A stretch of DNA of 64,000 nt from Dokdonella sp. (lineage in GTDB: Bacteria > Pseudomonadota > Gammaproteobacteria > Xanthomonadales > Rhodanobacteraceae), in the NCBI GenBank assembly GCA_019634795.1, contig JAHCAR010000004.1:184617-248616 (forward strand). Reading direction: 5' to 3'. A model generated the notes under the pieces. The model saw nothing but the letters and a program-made list of their open reading frames with translations. It did no database searches and had not been told where the DNA came from. Below, one piece after another: positions 56,096-64,000 of the stretch. How positions within the stretch are numbered: the stretch's first letter is position 1; each line of letters begins with the position of its first letter. The translations under genes and the position numbers were made by a program.

Positions 56096-58825
56096 ATGAA
56101 CCAGCTCAACGACATCCTCGACCAGGACCTCGACCCGGTCGAAACCCGGGAATGGACCGAATCGCTGCAGGCGATCATCCAGTCCGACGGCCCCGAGCGC
56201 GCGCATTACCTGCTCGAGCGCATGGTCGAGGAGACCCGGCGCGCCGGCGGCCACCTGCCGTTCCAGCCGACCACCGAGTACATCAACACGATTCCGCCGC
56301 ACATGGAGGCGAAGTCGCCGGGCGATCCGGCCATGGAATGGCGGATCCGTTCGCTGGTGCGCTGGAACGCGATGGCCATGGTCATCCGCGCCAACCGCAA
56401 GCCGGGCGATCTCGGCGGCCATATCGCCAGTTTCGCCTCGAGCGCGACCCTCTACGACGTCGGCTTCAACCACTTCTGGCGCGCCCCGACCGACCAGCAC
56501 CCCGGCGACCTGATCTTCCACCAGGGCCATTCGAGTCCGGGCGTGTATGCCCGTTCGTTCCTCGAGGGTCGCATCAGCGCCGAACAGCTCGATCACTTCC
56601 GCATGGAAGTCCAGGGCAAGGGCAAAGGCCTGTCCTCGTATCCGCATCCGTGGCTGATGCCCGACTACTGGCAGGTGCCGACCGTCTCGATGGGCCTTGG
56701 GCCGCTGCAGGCGATTTACCAGGCCCAGTTCATGAAGTACCTCGAGCACCGTGGCCTGATCGAGCCGAGTGACCGCAAGGTCTGGTGCTTCATCGGCGAC
56801 GGCGAATCCGACGAACCGGAGACGCTCGGCGCGATTTCGCTGGCCGGGCGCGAAGGCCTCGACAACCTGATCTTCGTGGTCAACTGCAATTTGCAGCGCC
56901 TCGACGGCCCGGTCCGCGGCAACGGCAAGATCATCCAGGAACTCGAAGGCGTGTTCCGCGGCGCCGGCTGGAACGCGATCAAGCTGTGCTGGGGCAGCTA
57001 CTGGGACCCGCTCCTCGCCCGCGACACCAAGGGCATGCTGCGCAAGCTGATGATGGAAACGGTCGACGGCGAATACCAGAACTGCAAGGCCTTCGGCGGC
57101 AAGTACACGCGCGAACATTTCTTCGGCAAGTACCCGGAAACGGCCCAGCTCGTCGCCAACCTGTCCGACGACGACATCTGGCGCCTGAACCGCGGCGGCC
57201 ACGATCCGCACAAGGTCTATGCGGCCTACCACGAGGCCGTCAACACCAAGGGCATGCCGACCGTGATCCTGGCCAAGACGGTCAAGGGCTACGGCATGGG
57301 CAGCGCCGGCGAGTCGCAGAACATCACCCATCAGCAGAAGAAGATGGACGATGCCGCCGTGCGCGCCTTCCGCGACCGCTTCAACATCCCGATTTCCGAC
57401 GAAGACCTGCCAAGCGTGCCGTATTACCACCCCGGCAAGGATTCGCCGGAAGTTCAGTACATGCTCGAACGGCGCAAGGCGCTCGGCGGCTTCCTGCCGC
57501 AGCGGCGGATGAAGTCCGAATCGCTGGCCACGCCCGAACTGTCCGCGCTCGAACAGCTGACCAAGGGCACCGGCGAGCGCGAAATCTCGACGACCATGGC
57601 CTTCGTGCGCGGCATGAACCTGCTCCTGCGCGACAAGGTGATCGGCCCGCGCATCGTGCCGATCGTCGCCGACGAGGCGCGCACCTTCGGCATGGAAGGC
57701 ATGTTCCGCCAGATCGGCATCTACGCGCCATTCGGCCAGAAGTACAAGCCGATGGACGCCGACCAGCTCATGTACTACCGCGAGGACGAATCGGGACAGG
57801 TGCTGCAGCAGGGCATCAGCGAACCGGGTGCATTCTCCTCATGGATGGCCGCGGCGACGAGCTACTCGATCAGCAACGTGCCGATGCTGCCGTTCTACAT
57901 CTACTACTCGATGTTCGGCTTCCAGCGCATCGGCGACCTCGCCTGGGCCGCTGGCGACATGCGCGCACGCGGCTTCCTGCTCGGCGGCACGGCCGGGCGC
58001 ACGACCTTGAATGGCGAGGGCCTGCAGCACGAAGACGGCCATTCGCACCTGCTCGCCGGGGCCATCCCGAACTGCCGCAGCTACGACCCGACCTTCTCGT
58101 TCGAGGTCGCGGTGATCCTGCAGGACGGCGTGCGCCGCATGCTGACCGAGCAGGAGGACACCTACTACTACATCACCCTGATGAACGAGAACTACGCGCA
58201 TCCCGATATGCCAGAAGGTGCCGAGGCCGGCATCGTCAAGGGCATGTATTTGTTGCGGGATTCGGGATTCGGAAATGGGGATTCGTCAAAGAAGAACGGC
58301 AAGAGCAAGGCGAAGAACGTGCCGCAGGTGCAGCTGATGGGCAGTGGCACGATCCTGCGCGAGGTGATCGCTGCGGCGGAACTGCTGGAAGAAGAGTTCG
58401 GCGTTGCCAGCACGATCTGGTCGTGCCCGGGCTTCAACGAGCTGCGCCGCGACGGCTTCGACGTCGAGCGCTGGAATCGCCTGCACCCTATGAGCAAGAA
58501 GCCGCGCAAATCGTGGGTAGCCGAATGCCTGGAAGGCCATGCCGGACCGGTGGTCGCGGCGACCGACTACGTGCGTGCCTATGCCGACCAGATCCGCGCC
58601 TTCATTCCGGACGGCCGCAAGTTCATCGCCCTCGGGACCGACGGCTACGGCCGCAGCGATTCACGCGAGGCCCTGCGCGGCTTCTTCGAGGTCGACCGCT
58701 ACTGGATTGCGCATGCGGCGATTGCCGCCCTTGCCGAGGAAGGCAAGATGAATCCGGAGGACGTGGCGCGCGCGATCAGGCAATGGAAGCTCGATCCGGA
58801 GAAACCGAATCCGACCACGGTCTGA
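56096..58825 (+). CDS. aceE: Pyruvate dehydrogenase E1 component, homodimeric type
   Basis: A 909-aa thiamine-diphosphate enzyme, the E1 of the pyruvate dehydrogenase complex. Start ATG at 56096 (MNQLNDILDQDLDPVETREW). The ThDP motif is GDGESDEPETLGAIS...NCNLQ and the dimer and C-terminal domains match the family. Length is a little above that of E. coli AceE (887 aa). Part of the excess is a low-complexity Ser/Gly/Lys insert after GMYLLRDSG (about residue 720), created by a GGGATTCG repeat. The aceF and lpd genes do not follow; tspO converges on it. Confidence 0.96.
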   Translation: MNQLNDILDQDLDPVETREWTESLQAIIQSDGPERAHYLLERMVEETRRAGGHLPFQPTTEYINTIPPHMEAKSPGDPAMEWRIRSLVRWNAMAMVIRANRKPGDLGGHIASFASSATLYDVGFNHFWRAPTDQHPGDLIFHQGHSSPGVYARSFLEGRISAEQLDHFRMEVQGKGKGLSSYPHPWLMPDYWQVPTVSMGLGPLQAIYQAQFMKYLEHRGLIEPSDRKVWCFIGDGESDEPETLGAISLAGREGLDNLIFVVNCNLQRLDGPVRGNGKIIQELEGVFRGAGWNAIKLCWGSYWDPLLARDTKGMLRKLMMETVDGEYQNCKAFGGKYTREHFFGKYPETAQLVANLSDDDIWRLNRGGHDPHKVYAAYHEAVNTKGMPTVILAKTVKGYGMGSAGESQNITHQQKKMDDAAVRAFRDRFNIPISDEDLPSVPYYHPGKDSPEVQYMLERRKALGGFLPQRRMKSESLATPELSALEQLTKGTGEREISTTMAFVRGMNLLLRDKVIGPRIVPIVADEARTFGMEGMFRQIGIYAPFGQKYKPMDADQLMYYREDESGQVLQQGISEPGAFSSWMAAATSYSISNVPMLPFYIYYSMFGFQRIGDLAWAAGDMRARGFLLGGTAGRTTLNGEGLQHEDGHSHLLAGAIPNCRSYDPTFSFEVAVILQDGVRRMLTEQEDTYYYITLMNENYAHPDMPEGAEAGIVKGMYLLRDSGFGNGDSSKKNGKSKAKNVPQVQLMGSGTILREVIAAAELLEEEFGVASTIWSCPGFNELRRDGFDVERWNRLHPMSKKPRKSWVAECLEGHAGPVVAATDYVRAYADQIRAFIPDGRKFIALGTDGYGRSDSREALRGFFEVDRYWIAHAAIAALAEEGKMNPEDVARAIRQWKLDPEKPNPTTV
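58257..58285 (+). repeat. GGGATTCG repeat inside aceE coding sequence
   Basis: Three near-tandem units (GGGATTCGGGATTCGG, then GGAAATGGGGATTCG) encode part of an in-frame RDSGFGNGDSSKKNGKSK insert. Orthologous E1 proteins have a short loop of about ten residues here before VQLLGSG. It is a coding occurrence of the intergenic motif seen at 752-882 and 45568-45659. Confidence 0.7.
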
Positions 58826-58869
58826 GCATGCTGGAAGTCGGCGCCGCGGCGCCGGCTCGACGGCACCCG

Positions 58870-58892
58870 GCGACCTGCATCGCGCAGGTCGC
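58870..58892. terminator. Possible bidirectional terminator between aceE and tspO
   Basis: GCGACCTGC and GCAGGTCGC form a perfect 9-bp stem with a 5-nt loop, in the 114-bp gap between convergent genes. There is no good T-run. Confidence 0.5.
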
Positions 58893-58939
58893 GCTGGCGA
58901 ATGCCCCTGACCGGCGCGCCGGAGCCGGACTTGCAGTAA

Positions 58940-59395
58940 TCACATCGGGTTGAGCTTCAGGATGCTCGCGTTGAGCACGGTCGCGAAGGCGATCCAGGCC
59001 AGATAGGGCAGCATGAGCGCGGCAGCGACGCGGTCGCGACGCCAGAACAGGACGATCGTGGCCAGCACGAGCACATCGAGGACAAGGATGTCGAGCAGAG
59101 CCAGGTCGATCCGGTGCATGCCGAAGAACAGCGGCGTCCATGCCGCGTTGACGGCCAGTTGGGCGAGCCAGGCGCCGACGGCAATTTCGAATCCCCGCTT
59201 GCGGTAGACACGCCACGCGGCCACGGCCATCAGGATGTAGAGCATCGTCCAGACCGGCCCGAACAGCCAGCCCGGAGGATTGAACGACGGTTTCTCGAGC
59301 GCGGCGAACCAGGCATCGGGAGCACTGGTTGCGCCGGCGAATGCCGCGGCTGCGACCAGCAGCAGGAATACGATCAGGCTTTTCCATCCGCGCAT
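58940..59395 (-). CDS. TspO/MBR family tryptophan-rich sensory protein
   Basis: A 151-aa membrane protein from the ATG at 59395 (MRGWKSLIVFLLLVAAAAFA). Five helices; family sequence ALEKPSFNPPGWLFGPVWTMLYILMAVAAW is present in two segments (WFAALEKPSFNPPGW and FGPVWTMLYILMA), and LNAAWTPLFFG appears as VNAAWTPLFFG. TspO proteins bind porphyrins and other hydrophobic ligands. An upstream ATG at 59509 would add a charged, unlikely leader. Confidence 0.92.
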   Translation of the reverse strand: MRGWKSLIVFLLLVAAAAFAGATSAPDAWFAALEKPSFNPPGWLFGPVWTMLYILMAVAAWRVYRKRGFEIAVGAWLAQLAVNAAWTPLFFGMHRIDLALLDILVLDVLVLATIVLFWRRDRVAAALMLPYLAWIAFATVLNASILKLNPM

Positions 59396-59518
59396 GCCGG
59401 CTTGCTCCGAAATCAACAATGCCGCCAAGCTACACGATTCGCGGGCGCCGAGGATTAACCGCGCCCGAGCGCCATCCCGGCCAGGCCACTGCCGCGTCGC
59501 GCACTTCACGGACTCCGC

Positions 59519-60430
59519 TCAGGCGTTCAGGATCCAGTACCAGGCCGGCAGCGTCACCATCGAGCACAGGGTACCGTAACCAATCAGCGCCGCGGCCAGT
59601 TGCGGCGCAAGTCCGGCGCTCGAAAGCAAGGCGCCCGAGGTCATCATCGGCGGCATCGCGGTCAGGTAGACGGCAACCTCGGTCAGCTCGGCCGACAGTC
59701 CGAAGACATGGCATAGCCCCCAGGCGAGCGCCGGCATCAGCAGCAGCCGGGCGACCAGGCCGAAGGCCAGCGGCAGCAGGTGGTGGGCTGGAAGCCGCAG
59801 TCGCAGTTGCATGCCGAGGGCGAGCACGACGATCGGCAACAGCGCATCGGCCAGCAGGCGCAGGCCGTGGGCGATGACCTGCGGCGGATCGGTCGGCATC
59901 ACGGTCAGGGCCACGACCAGTGCAATGAACGGCGGAAAGACCAGCACCCTGCGGGCTATGGTCGACACGCCCGGGCGCGAACCGCCGCCGTACAGGGCGA
60001 CCACGAACAATCCCCAGCTGGCAAGGATCAGGAACGAACCGAGCTGGTCGTAGACGACGGCGTAGCGCAGGGCATCGGCACCGACCAGGACCGGAATCAG
60101 CGCATAGCCGATGAAGGAGGTATTGCCCAGCGGAATCTGCAGCAACAGGTTGGCCGTGATGTCGCGCTGAAGCGGCAGCCACTTCGCGAGGGGCAGGACC
60201 AGCATGATCGACGCCAGCAGGAGGATCCACGGTACCGCGACCAGACTGATCAGTTCGCGCTCGAAGGCGAGGCGCGGTGCGTACAGGAGGATGGCCGCCG
60301 GCAGGCAAACATGCAGCACGACGAGGTTGAGCACATCGGCGGCATTGCCGGGTACCCAGCCGCGCCAGTGCAGGACGCGACCGATGGCGATCAGGACCAG
60401 GATCAGGGCAAAAGTCGAAACGACCGGCAT
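59519..60430 (-). CDS. AEC family transporter (auxin efflux carrier type)
   Basis: A 303-aa integral membrane protein with about ten helices of the AEC/malonate-carrier family (for example VLNLVVLHVCLPAAILLYA and IPLGNTSFIGYALIPVLVG). Related bacterial members move dicarboxylates or similar organic acids. The substrate is unknown. Start ATG at 60430, divergent from the haemoglobin-like lipoprotein. Confidence 0.88.
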   Translation of the reverse strand: MPVVSTFALILVLIAIGRVLHWRGWVPGNAADVLNLVVLHVCLPAAILLYAPRLAFERELISLVAVPWILLLASIMLVLPLAKWLPLQRDITANLLLQIPLGNTSFIGYALIPVLVGADALRYAVVYDQLGSFLILASWGLFVVALYGGGSRPGVSTIARRVLVFPPFIALVVALTVMPTDPPQVIAHGLRLLADALLPIVVLALGMQLRLRLPAHHLLPLAFGLVARLLLMPALAWGLCHVFGLSAELTEVAVYLTAMPPMMTSGALLSSAGLAPQLAAALIGYGTLCSMVTLPAWYWILNA

Positions 60431-60588
60431 CGCTTGTCCTCATCAGCACGCTGGAACGTCCATAACTATAGAGGACGGCTCCGGTCGCGGAACCGACGGA
60501 GCCGGCGCTGTTGGCAAACGTCGCAGGATTCGACGATAGTGCACACCATCGGCGCGCCGGTCCGTCGCGCCCCGCGCGGGAGGGTTAC

Positions 60589-61023
60589 GTGAATCGCCTT
60601 CTATTGATGATGCTGGCCGGCGTCCTCTGCGGATGTGCCTCGGCACCGCCGGCGCCGCCGCCACCCTCCGATGCCCTGTACCGGTCGCTCGGAGCTACCC
60701 AGGGAATCGAGCGTCTCGTCGACGCGAGCCTGGCCAGGGTCCATGCCGACCTGCGCATCAACCTGTTCTTCGAGAATACCGACCTGGCCGACTTGCGCCG
60801 CCTGCTGATCGAACAGATCTGCGCCGCGAGCGGCGGGCCCTGCGTCTACACCGGCCGCAGCATGGAGGAGGCGCACTCGGGCATGAACCTCAGCGACGAG
60901 GACTTCGACGCCTTCGTCGAGGATCTCGTTGCGGCGATGGACGAGGTCGCGCTCGCCGCTTCGACGCAGCAACAGGTGCTCGGCCTGTTCGGCCCGATGA
61001 GACCCGAAATCGTCGGCCAGTAG
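60589..61023 (+). CDS. Group 1 truncated-haemoglobin-like lipoprotein
   Basis: A 144-aa protein starting with GTG at 60589, with GGAGGG a few bases upstream. Lipoprotein signal (NRLLLMMLAGVLCGC, lipobox LCGC), short Pro linker, then a 2-on-2 globin: LYRSLGATQGIERLVDAS, FFENTDLADLRR, GGPCVYTGRSMEEAHSGM, where the His of HSGM fits the proximal haem ligand. The family binds oxygen or nitric oxide. Anchoring in the envelope as a lipoprotein is unusual but known in some gammaproteobacteria. An alternative in-frame start at 60511 would disrupt the signal. Confidence 0.88.
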   Translation: MNRLLLMMLAGVLCGCASAPPAPPPPSDALYRSLGATQGIERLVDASLARVHADLRINLFFENTDLADLRRLLIEQICAASGGPCVYTGRSMEEAHSGMNLSDEDFDAFVEDLVAAMDEVALAASTQQQVLGLFGPMRPEIVGQ

Positions 61024-61143
61024 TCGCTCGCGCAAACGCGACGGTTTTGGCGCAAGGCCTCGCCCGAGGCTGTGAGGCTCGGCCGCCTCGACGATACAGC
61101 GCCCGTATACTTGTCGCCGGTTCCTGCCAGATGACGCGAAACG

Positions 61144-62142
61144 ATGGACAGCCCCGATACCGCGAACGCGCAACAATTTTCGACCATCATCGTCGGCAGC
61201 TACGTGCATGACCATGTCTGGCTGACCGACCGGTTTCCGGAAACCGGCGAGACACGCCGCGCCCTCGGATTCAGTACCGGCCCCGGCGGCAAGGGCTTCA
61301 ACCAGGCCGTGGCCTGCCGTCGCCAGGGCGGCGAGGTCGTCTTCATCGGCGCACTCGGCGACGATGGACTGGCCCAGGCCGCGCGCGCCTTTGCCGAACA
61401 GGAGGACCTGACCTGCCGCTGGCAGACCTGCGCCGGATCGCCGACGGCTGCTGCCAGTATCGTCGTCGACCGCGATGGCGCCAATCGTATCCTCGTCAAC
61501 CTGGCAGCCAACGAACTGCTAAGCGTCGACTTCCTGAGTGCCCATGCGTCCCTGTTTTCAGGCGCCCGCGTCCTGCTCGCACAACTCGAAAACGCCATCG
61601 ATACGGTGCGTGCCGCGTTGACCCTCGGCCGGCAGCACGGCCTGATCACCGTGCTCAATCCGGCCCCGGTGCACGCCGACATCGACGCCGGCCTGCTCGC
61701 GCTGTGCGACCTGATCACGCCCAACGAACTCGAATTTGCTCTCTTGCTCGAGCGCATCGGCGGTGAAACGATCGACCACCGCGAACTCGCCGCCCAGAAC
61801 GACGATCGGCTGCATGCTTTGTGCCGTCGGCTCGATGTCGGCAGCGTCGTGATCACGCTCGGCGCGGCTGGATGTTTCGTCTCGCACGGCAGCGGGGCCC
61901 GCTTCGAAGCCGGCCGCCACTACCGGATTGCGGCCGAAAAGGTGCGCACGATCGATACCGTCGGTGCCGGCGATGCGTTCAACGGCGCGCTCGCCGCCGC
62001 ACTTGCAGACTCCGGTGCCGAAAGCTTTCGCGATGCGGTGGTCCGGGCCAACCAGGTTGCTGCCCTCAGCACCGAAAAAGTCGGCGCCTCGCTGGCCATG
62101 CCGAGCCGCGCCGAGGTGCGCGAGCGGTTCGGTACGGATTGA
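61144..62142 (+). CDS. Ribokinase/PfkB-family sugar kinase
   Basis: A 332-aa PfkB-family kinase. Substrate-binding GGKGFNQAVACRRQGG near the N-terminus, the PfkB signature with catalytic Asp in DTVGAGDAFNGALAAAL, and NPAPVHADID in between, as in ribokinases. It probably phosphorylates ribose or a related sugar or nucleoside. No sugar transporter or regulator is adjacent. Confidence 0.9.
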   Translation: MDSPDTANAQQFSTIIVGSYVHDHVWLTDRFPETGETRRALGFSTGPGGKGFNQAVACRRQGGEVVFIGALGDDGLAQAARAFAEQEDLTCRWQTCAGSPTAAASIVVDRDGANRILVNLAANELLSVDFLSAHASLFSGARVLLAQLENAIDTVRAALTLGRQHGLITVLNPAPVHADIDAGLLALCDLITPNELEFALLLERIGGETIDHRELAAQNDDRLHALCRRLDVGSVVITLGAAGCFVSHGSGARFEAGRHYRIAAEKVRTIDTVGAGDAFNGALAAALADSGAESFRDAVVRANQVAALSTEKVGASLAMPSRAEVRERFGTD

Positions 62143-62155
62143 ACGGCCGCGCCGC

Positions 62156-62818
62156 TCAGGGCGGCGAAGGTCGCGCTCGACGGCGCCGGCGCTCGCGGAT
62201 GTGCATGAGCGTGCGCATGCGTGCCGAACGCCGCCAGAAATAGCGCACGATCAGGGCGACCACGAGCAGTGCGCCAATCAGCAGGATGACCTTGCCGCGG
62301 CCGAGCCAGGTCAGCAGCCATTCGTGGTTCTGCGCGCCGTAGTTTCCGAGGTAGACCCAGATCGGCACGCTGATCAGGGCGGCAAAGCCGTCGAGCAGGA
62401 TGAAGCGCAGGAACGAGACGCGACGGGTCATGCCGGCGGTCAGGAAGATCGGCGAACGCAGGCCGGGCAGGAAGCGCGCGACGAACATCAGGCGGTTGCC
62501 GAAGCGACTGAACTTGGCCTGGACCAGGGCGTAACGGCGAGGGGTCAGCAGGTAGGCGACCCAGCGCAGACGCAGGGCGCGCTCGCCGAAGACGCGGCCG
62601 ATCATGAACATGATCGCATCCCCGGCGAGAACGCCGGTGATACCCACCACGACCATGACATGTACGTTCGCGTAGCCGAGCCCGGCGATTACCCCACCGG
62701 CGACCAGGGTGATGTCCTCCGGAATCGGCAGGCCGAATCCGCAGATCATCAGCACGACAAGGACGGCGAGGTAGCCGTTCTCGGTGAAGATGCCGATCAG
62801 GGTGTTGAGCAATTCCAT
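62156..62818 (-). CDS. DedA/SNARE-associated (VTT domain) membrane protein
   Basis: A 220-aa inner-membrane protein from the ATG at 62818 (MELLNTLIGIFTENGYLAVL). DedA-family features: GFGLPIPEDITLVAGGVIAG with the conserved acidic residue, the FSRFGNRLMFVARFLPGLRS motif with its two Arg, and a charged C-terminus. Members take part in lipid-carrier recycling across the membrane. An ATG at 62911 in the same frame would add a non-helical leader. Confidence 0.92.
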   Translation of the reverse strand: MELLNTLIGIFTENGYLAVLVVLMICGFGLPIPEDITLVAGGVIAGLGYANVHVMVVVGITGVLAGDAIMFMIGRVFGERALRLRWVAYLLTPRRYALVQAKFSRFGNRLMFVARFLPGLRSPIFLTAGMTRRVSFLRFILLDGFAALISVPIWVYLGNYGAQNHEWLLTWLGRGKVILLIGALLVVALIVRYFWRRSARMRTLMHIRERRRRRARPSPP

Positions 62819-63297
62819 CAGCTGACCCGCTGCGACGGGCGCCGGCGACAGGTTCCTGGATTTCGGCGCGAATTCGGATTCAAGCGGTTCGGGAACGGCA
62901 GCGGGGGCCACCGAAGTTTAGCAGGCGCCCCCGTCCCGCAACCCCCGTGGCCGATTGCCGCGTGGCGGGGAGTTCAACTCCCGTGGGTCTATCGGCGCCA
63001 AATTCCGCTCAGGCGCCCCTGAACGGACCGCAAGTCCGCGATGTCGAGGGTTCTGCTGGAAATAGGCCGCTGGAGCTTGAGACCATCTAGCAGAGTCCGC
63101 TGTCCCCCAGCGGCAATAGCCGAGCCTCAAGCTGCATCCCGAGGCCGCCAAGTCCGGCAAGGATCCAGGTCGATACAAGCTTTCCTCGGCAGATGGTGCA
63201 TTATTGCGGATGCGCCTGACTGGAATGAGATCCGGGCTGCGCCTGGACTTCAGTATGGATCGAGCCGGGGCACCGAGGCTACGGGAATGGAAAGGAC
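62819..63297. other. 479-bp non-coding junction with two structured segments
   Basis: No recognisable gene; an 86-codon frame at 63041-63301 ends on the start of the next gene but looks like chance or decayed sequence. Segment 1 (62950-62996): GCCGAT pairs with ATCGGC around two small hairpins (CCGC/GCGG and GGAG/CTCC). Segment 2 (63074-63133): AGCTTGAG pairs with CTCAAGCT around a perfect CCGCTG/CAGCGG hairpin. They lie between the core gene dedA and a restriction-type gene. Confidence 0.55.
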
Positions 63298-64000
63298 ATG
63301 AGCAATCAGTTTTTTGAGAAGCCCATTCTCAACTCTCCCTACGAATATCCAACACGCCACTGGGAGCTCGACGACTCAGGCCAGCCCACTCAGCGAATCC
63401 AGGCCACTCGACGCCAGGCAGATTTCATCACGCCAATCCCGAAGCCGCGAAAGCGAAAGGGCAGTGCCGGAGAGCAAGTTTCGCTGGTTTTCGATGAAGG
63501 CAAAGGGCTTTCTACAGAAGATCAGCAATACAGTCATACGGCGGTCATCAATGGCGTTCGTCAGGAGGTTGATGCCTGGCGGCGCCTCCCACAGGCGCAA
63601 TGGCGTGTGACGGCGGAGTCAGCCCGGCTGCTGAACCACTGGCGCAGCCACCCCTTTTCCAGTATCCGCCCGTTCTTCTGCCAGCTGGAGGCAGTCGAAA
63701 CCGCAATCTGGCTGACCGAAGTTGCGCCTGAGATGGGCAAGTCGGGGCAGCGCTTCCTGGAACATCTGAAGCAAGCCAACGCCGATGCCAATCCGGAGCT
63801 GATGCGGCTGGCGCTGAAGTTGGCCACGGGCGCCGGCAAGACCACGGTCATGGCCATGCTGATCGCCTGGCAAACGGTCAACGCTGTACGCCACCCGGGA
63901 AGCAAGAAGTTCAGTCGCGGCTTTCTGGTTGTCGCTCCCGGCCTGACCATCAAAGACCGCCTCCGCGTTCTGCAGCCGAGCGATCCAGACAGCTACTACG
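63298..64000 (+). CDS. Type III-like restriction enzyme/helicase, 5' part
   Basis: The first 234 codons of a large gene that leaves the window. Start ATG at 63298 (MSNQFFEKPILNSPYEYPTR) with AAAGGA a few bases upstream. It resembles the BPTD_3080 family of restriction endonuclease/DEAD-box helicase proteins, with LATGAGKTTVMAML as Walker A at about residue 180 and GFLVVAPGLTIKDRL after it. Members are large defence proteins usually next to a methyltransferase. Codon use is less GC-biased than that of the preceding genes, which suggests acquired DNA. Confidence 0.87.
   Translation, partial: MSNQFFEKPILNSPYEYPTRHWELDDSGQPTQRIQATRRQADFITPIPKPRKRKGSAGEQVSLVFDEGKGLSTEDQQYSHTAVINGVRQEVDAWRRLPQAQWRVTAESARLLNHWRSHPFSSIRPFFCQLEAVETAIWLTEVAPEMGKSGQRFLEHLKQANADANPELMRLALKLATGAGKTTVMAMLIAWQTVNAVRHPGSKKFSRGFLVVAPGLTIKDRLRVLQPSDPDSYY

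Noticed and set aside
62964-63000. A complete tRNA or tmRNA gene
   Set aside because: TTCAACT and a terminal CCA are present, but the five bases before TTCAACT do not pair with those after it, and no D-arm or anticodon arm can be drawn. At most it is a remnant.
63041-63301. An 86-codon gene just before the restriction-type gene
   Set aside because: The 4-nt overlap with the next start is suggestive, but the frame runs through a strong nested hairpin and the sequence has no recognisable feature.

Overview
The window is a GC-rich (roughly two thirds G+C), gene-dense stretch of a gammaproteobacterial chromosome. Gene content and protein style (PriA, RpoH, IlvA, homodimeric AceE, MaeB with a PTA domain, a Grx4-HesB-rhodanese fusion, GGGATTCG/GGGGAATGG intergenic repeats, Ser/Thr kinases carrying TPRs) suggest the Xanthomonadales (Lysobacterales), probably a Rhodanobacteraceae/Dokdonella-like lineage. 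The exact genus cannot be fixed from the sequence alone.

Layout. 1-4.1 kb: the end of gspF, then a tightly overlapped operon ftsE-ftsX-two-receiver regulator-ung. 4.05-8.15 kb: regulatory module 1 (secreted protein, divergent from an ECF sigma factor and a Ser/Thr kinase). 8.4-9.9 kb: rpoH behind a perfect CIRCE operator, then a lipoprotein. 9.9-18.4 kb: regulatory module 2 (two-gene secreted-protein operon with a sigma-54-like promoter, divergent from an FHA-domain enhancer-binding protein and a Ser/Thr kinase). 18.4-22.3 kb: a truncated second priA, an 84-bp copy of the lipoprotein 3' end, intact priA and a DnaA-box cluster. 22.3-31.2 kb: DUF3667 membrane protein, epimerase, MATE transporter, SppA, SDR oxidoreductase, Ada-AlkA and Ogt. 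31-48 kb: small envelope proteins, isomerase, FadE, IlvA, glutaredoxin fusion, OmpA-like protein, GDSL hydrolase, AlaA-like aminotransferase, an RND adaptor without a pump, RsgA and a QEGLA-motif protein. 48.1-53.5 kb: regulatory module 3 (beta-helix secreted protein, divergent from an ECF sigma factor and a Ser/Thr kinase). 53.6-62.8 kb: MaeB, AceE, TspO, an AEC transporter, a haemoglobin-like lipoprotein, a ribokinase-type sugar kinase and DedA. After 62.8 kb: structured non-coding DNA and the 5' end of a large restriction-type helicase gene that runs off the window, probably the edge of a defence or accessory island.

The most striking pattern is that three separate loci share one plan. A secreted protein ending in a conserved F-x-x-GFD tail is transcribed away from a transcription regulator (two ECF sigma factors, one FHA-type sigma-54 activator). 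That regulator overlaps by 4 nt a transmembrane Ser/Thr kinase with a presumed periplasmic TPR sensor. The ECF sigmas have a Thr-containing PTALVHE segment where the usual acidic DAED motif would be, and the activator has a phospho-Thr-reading FHA domain, so all three look like kinase-to-transcription circuits dedicated to secreted proteins that share a tail.
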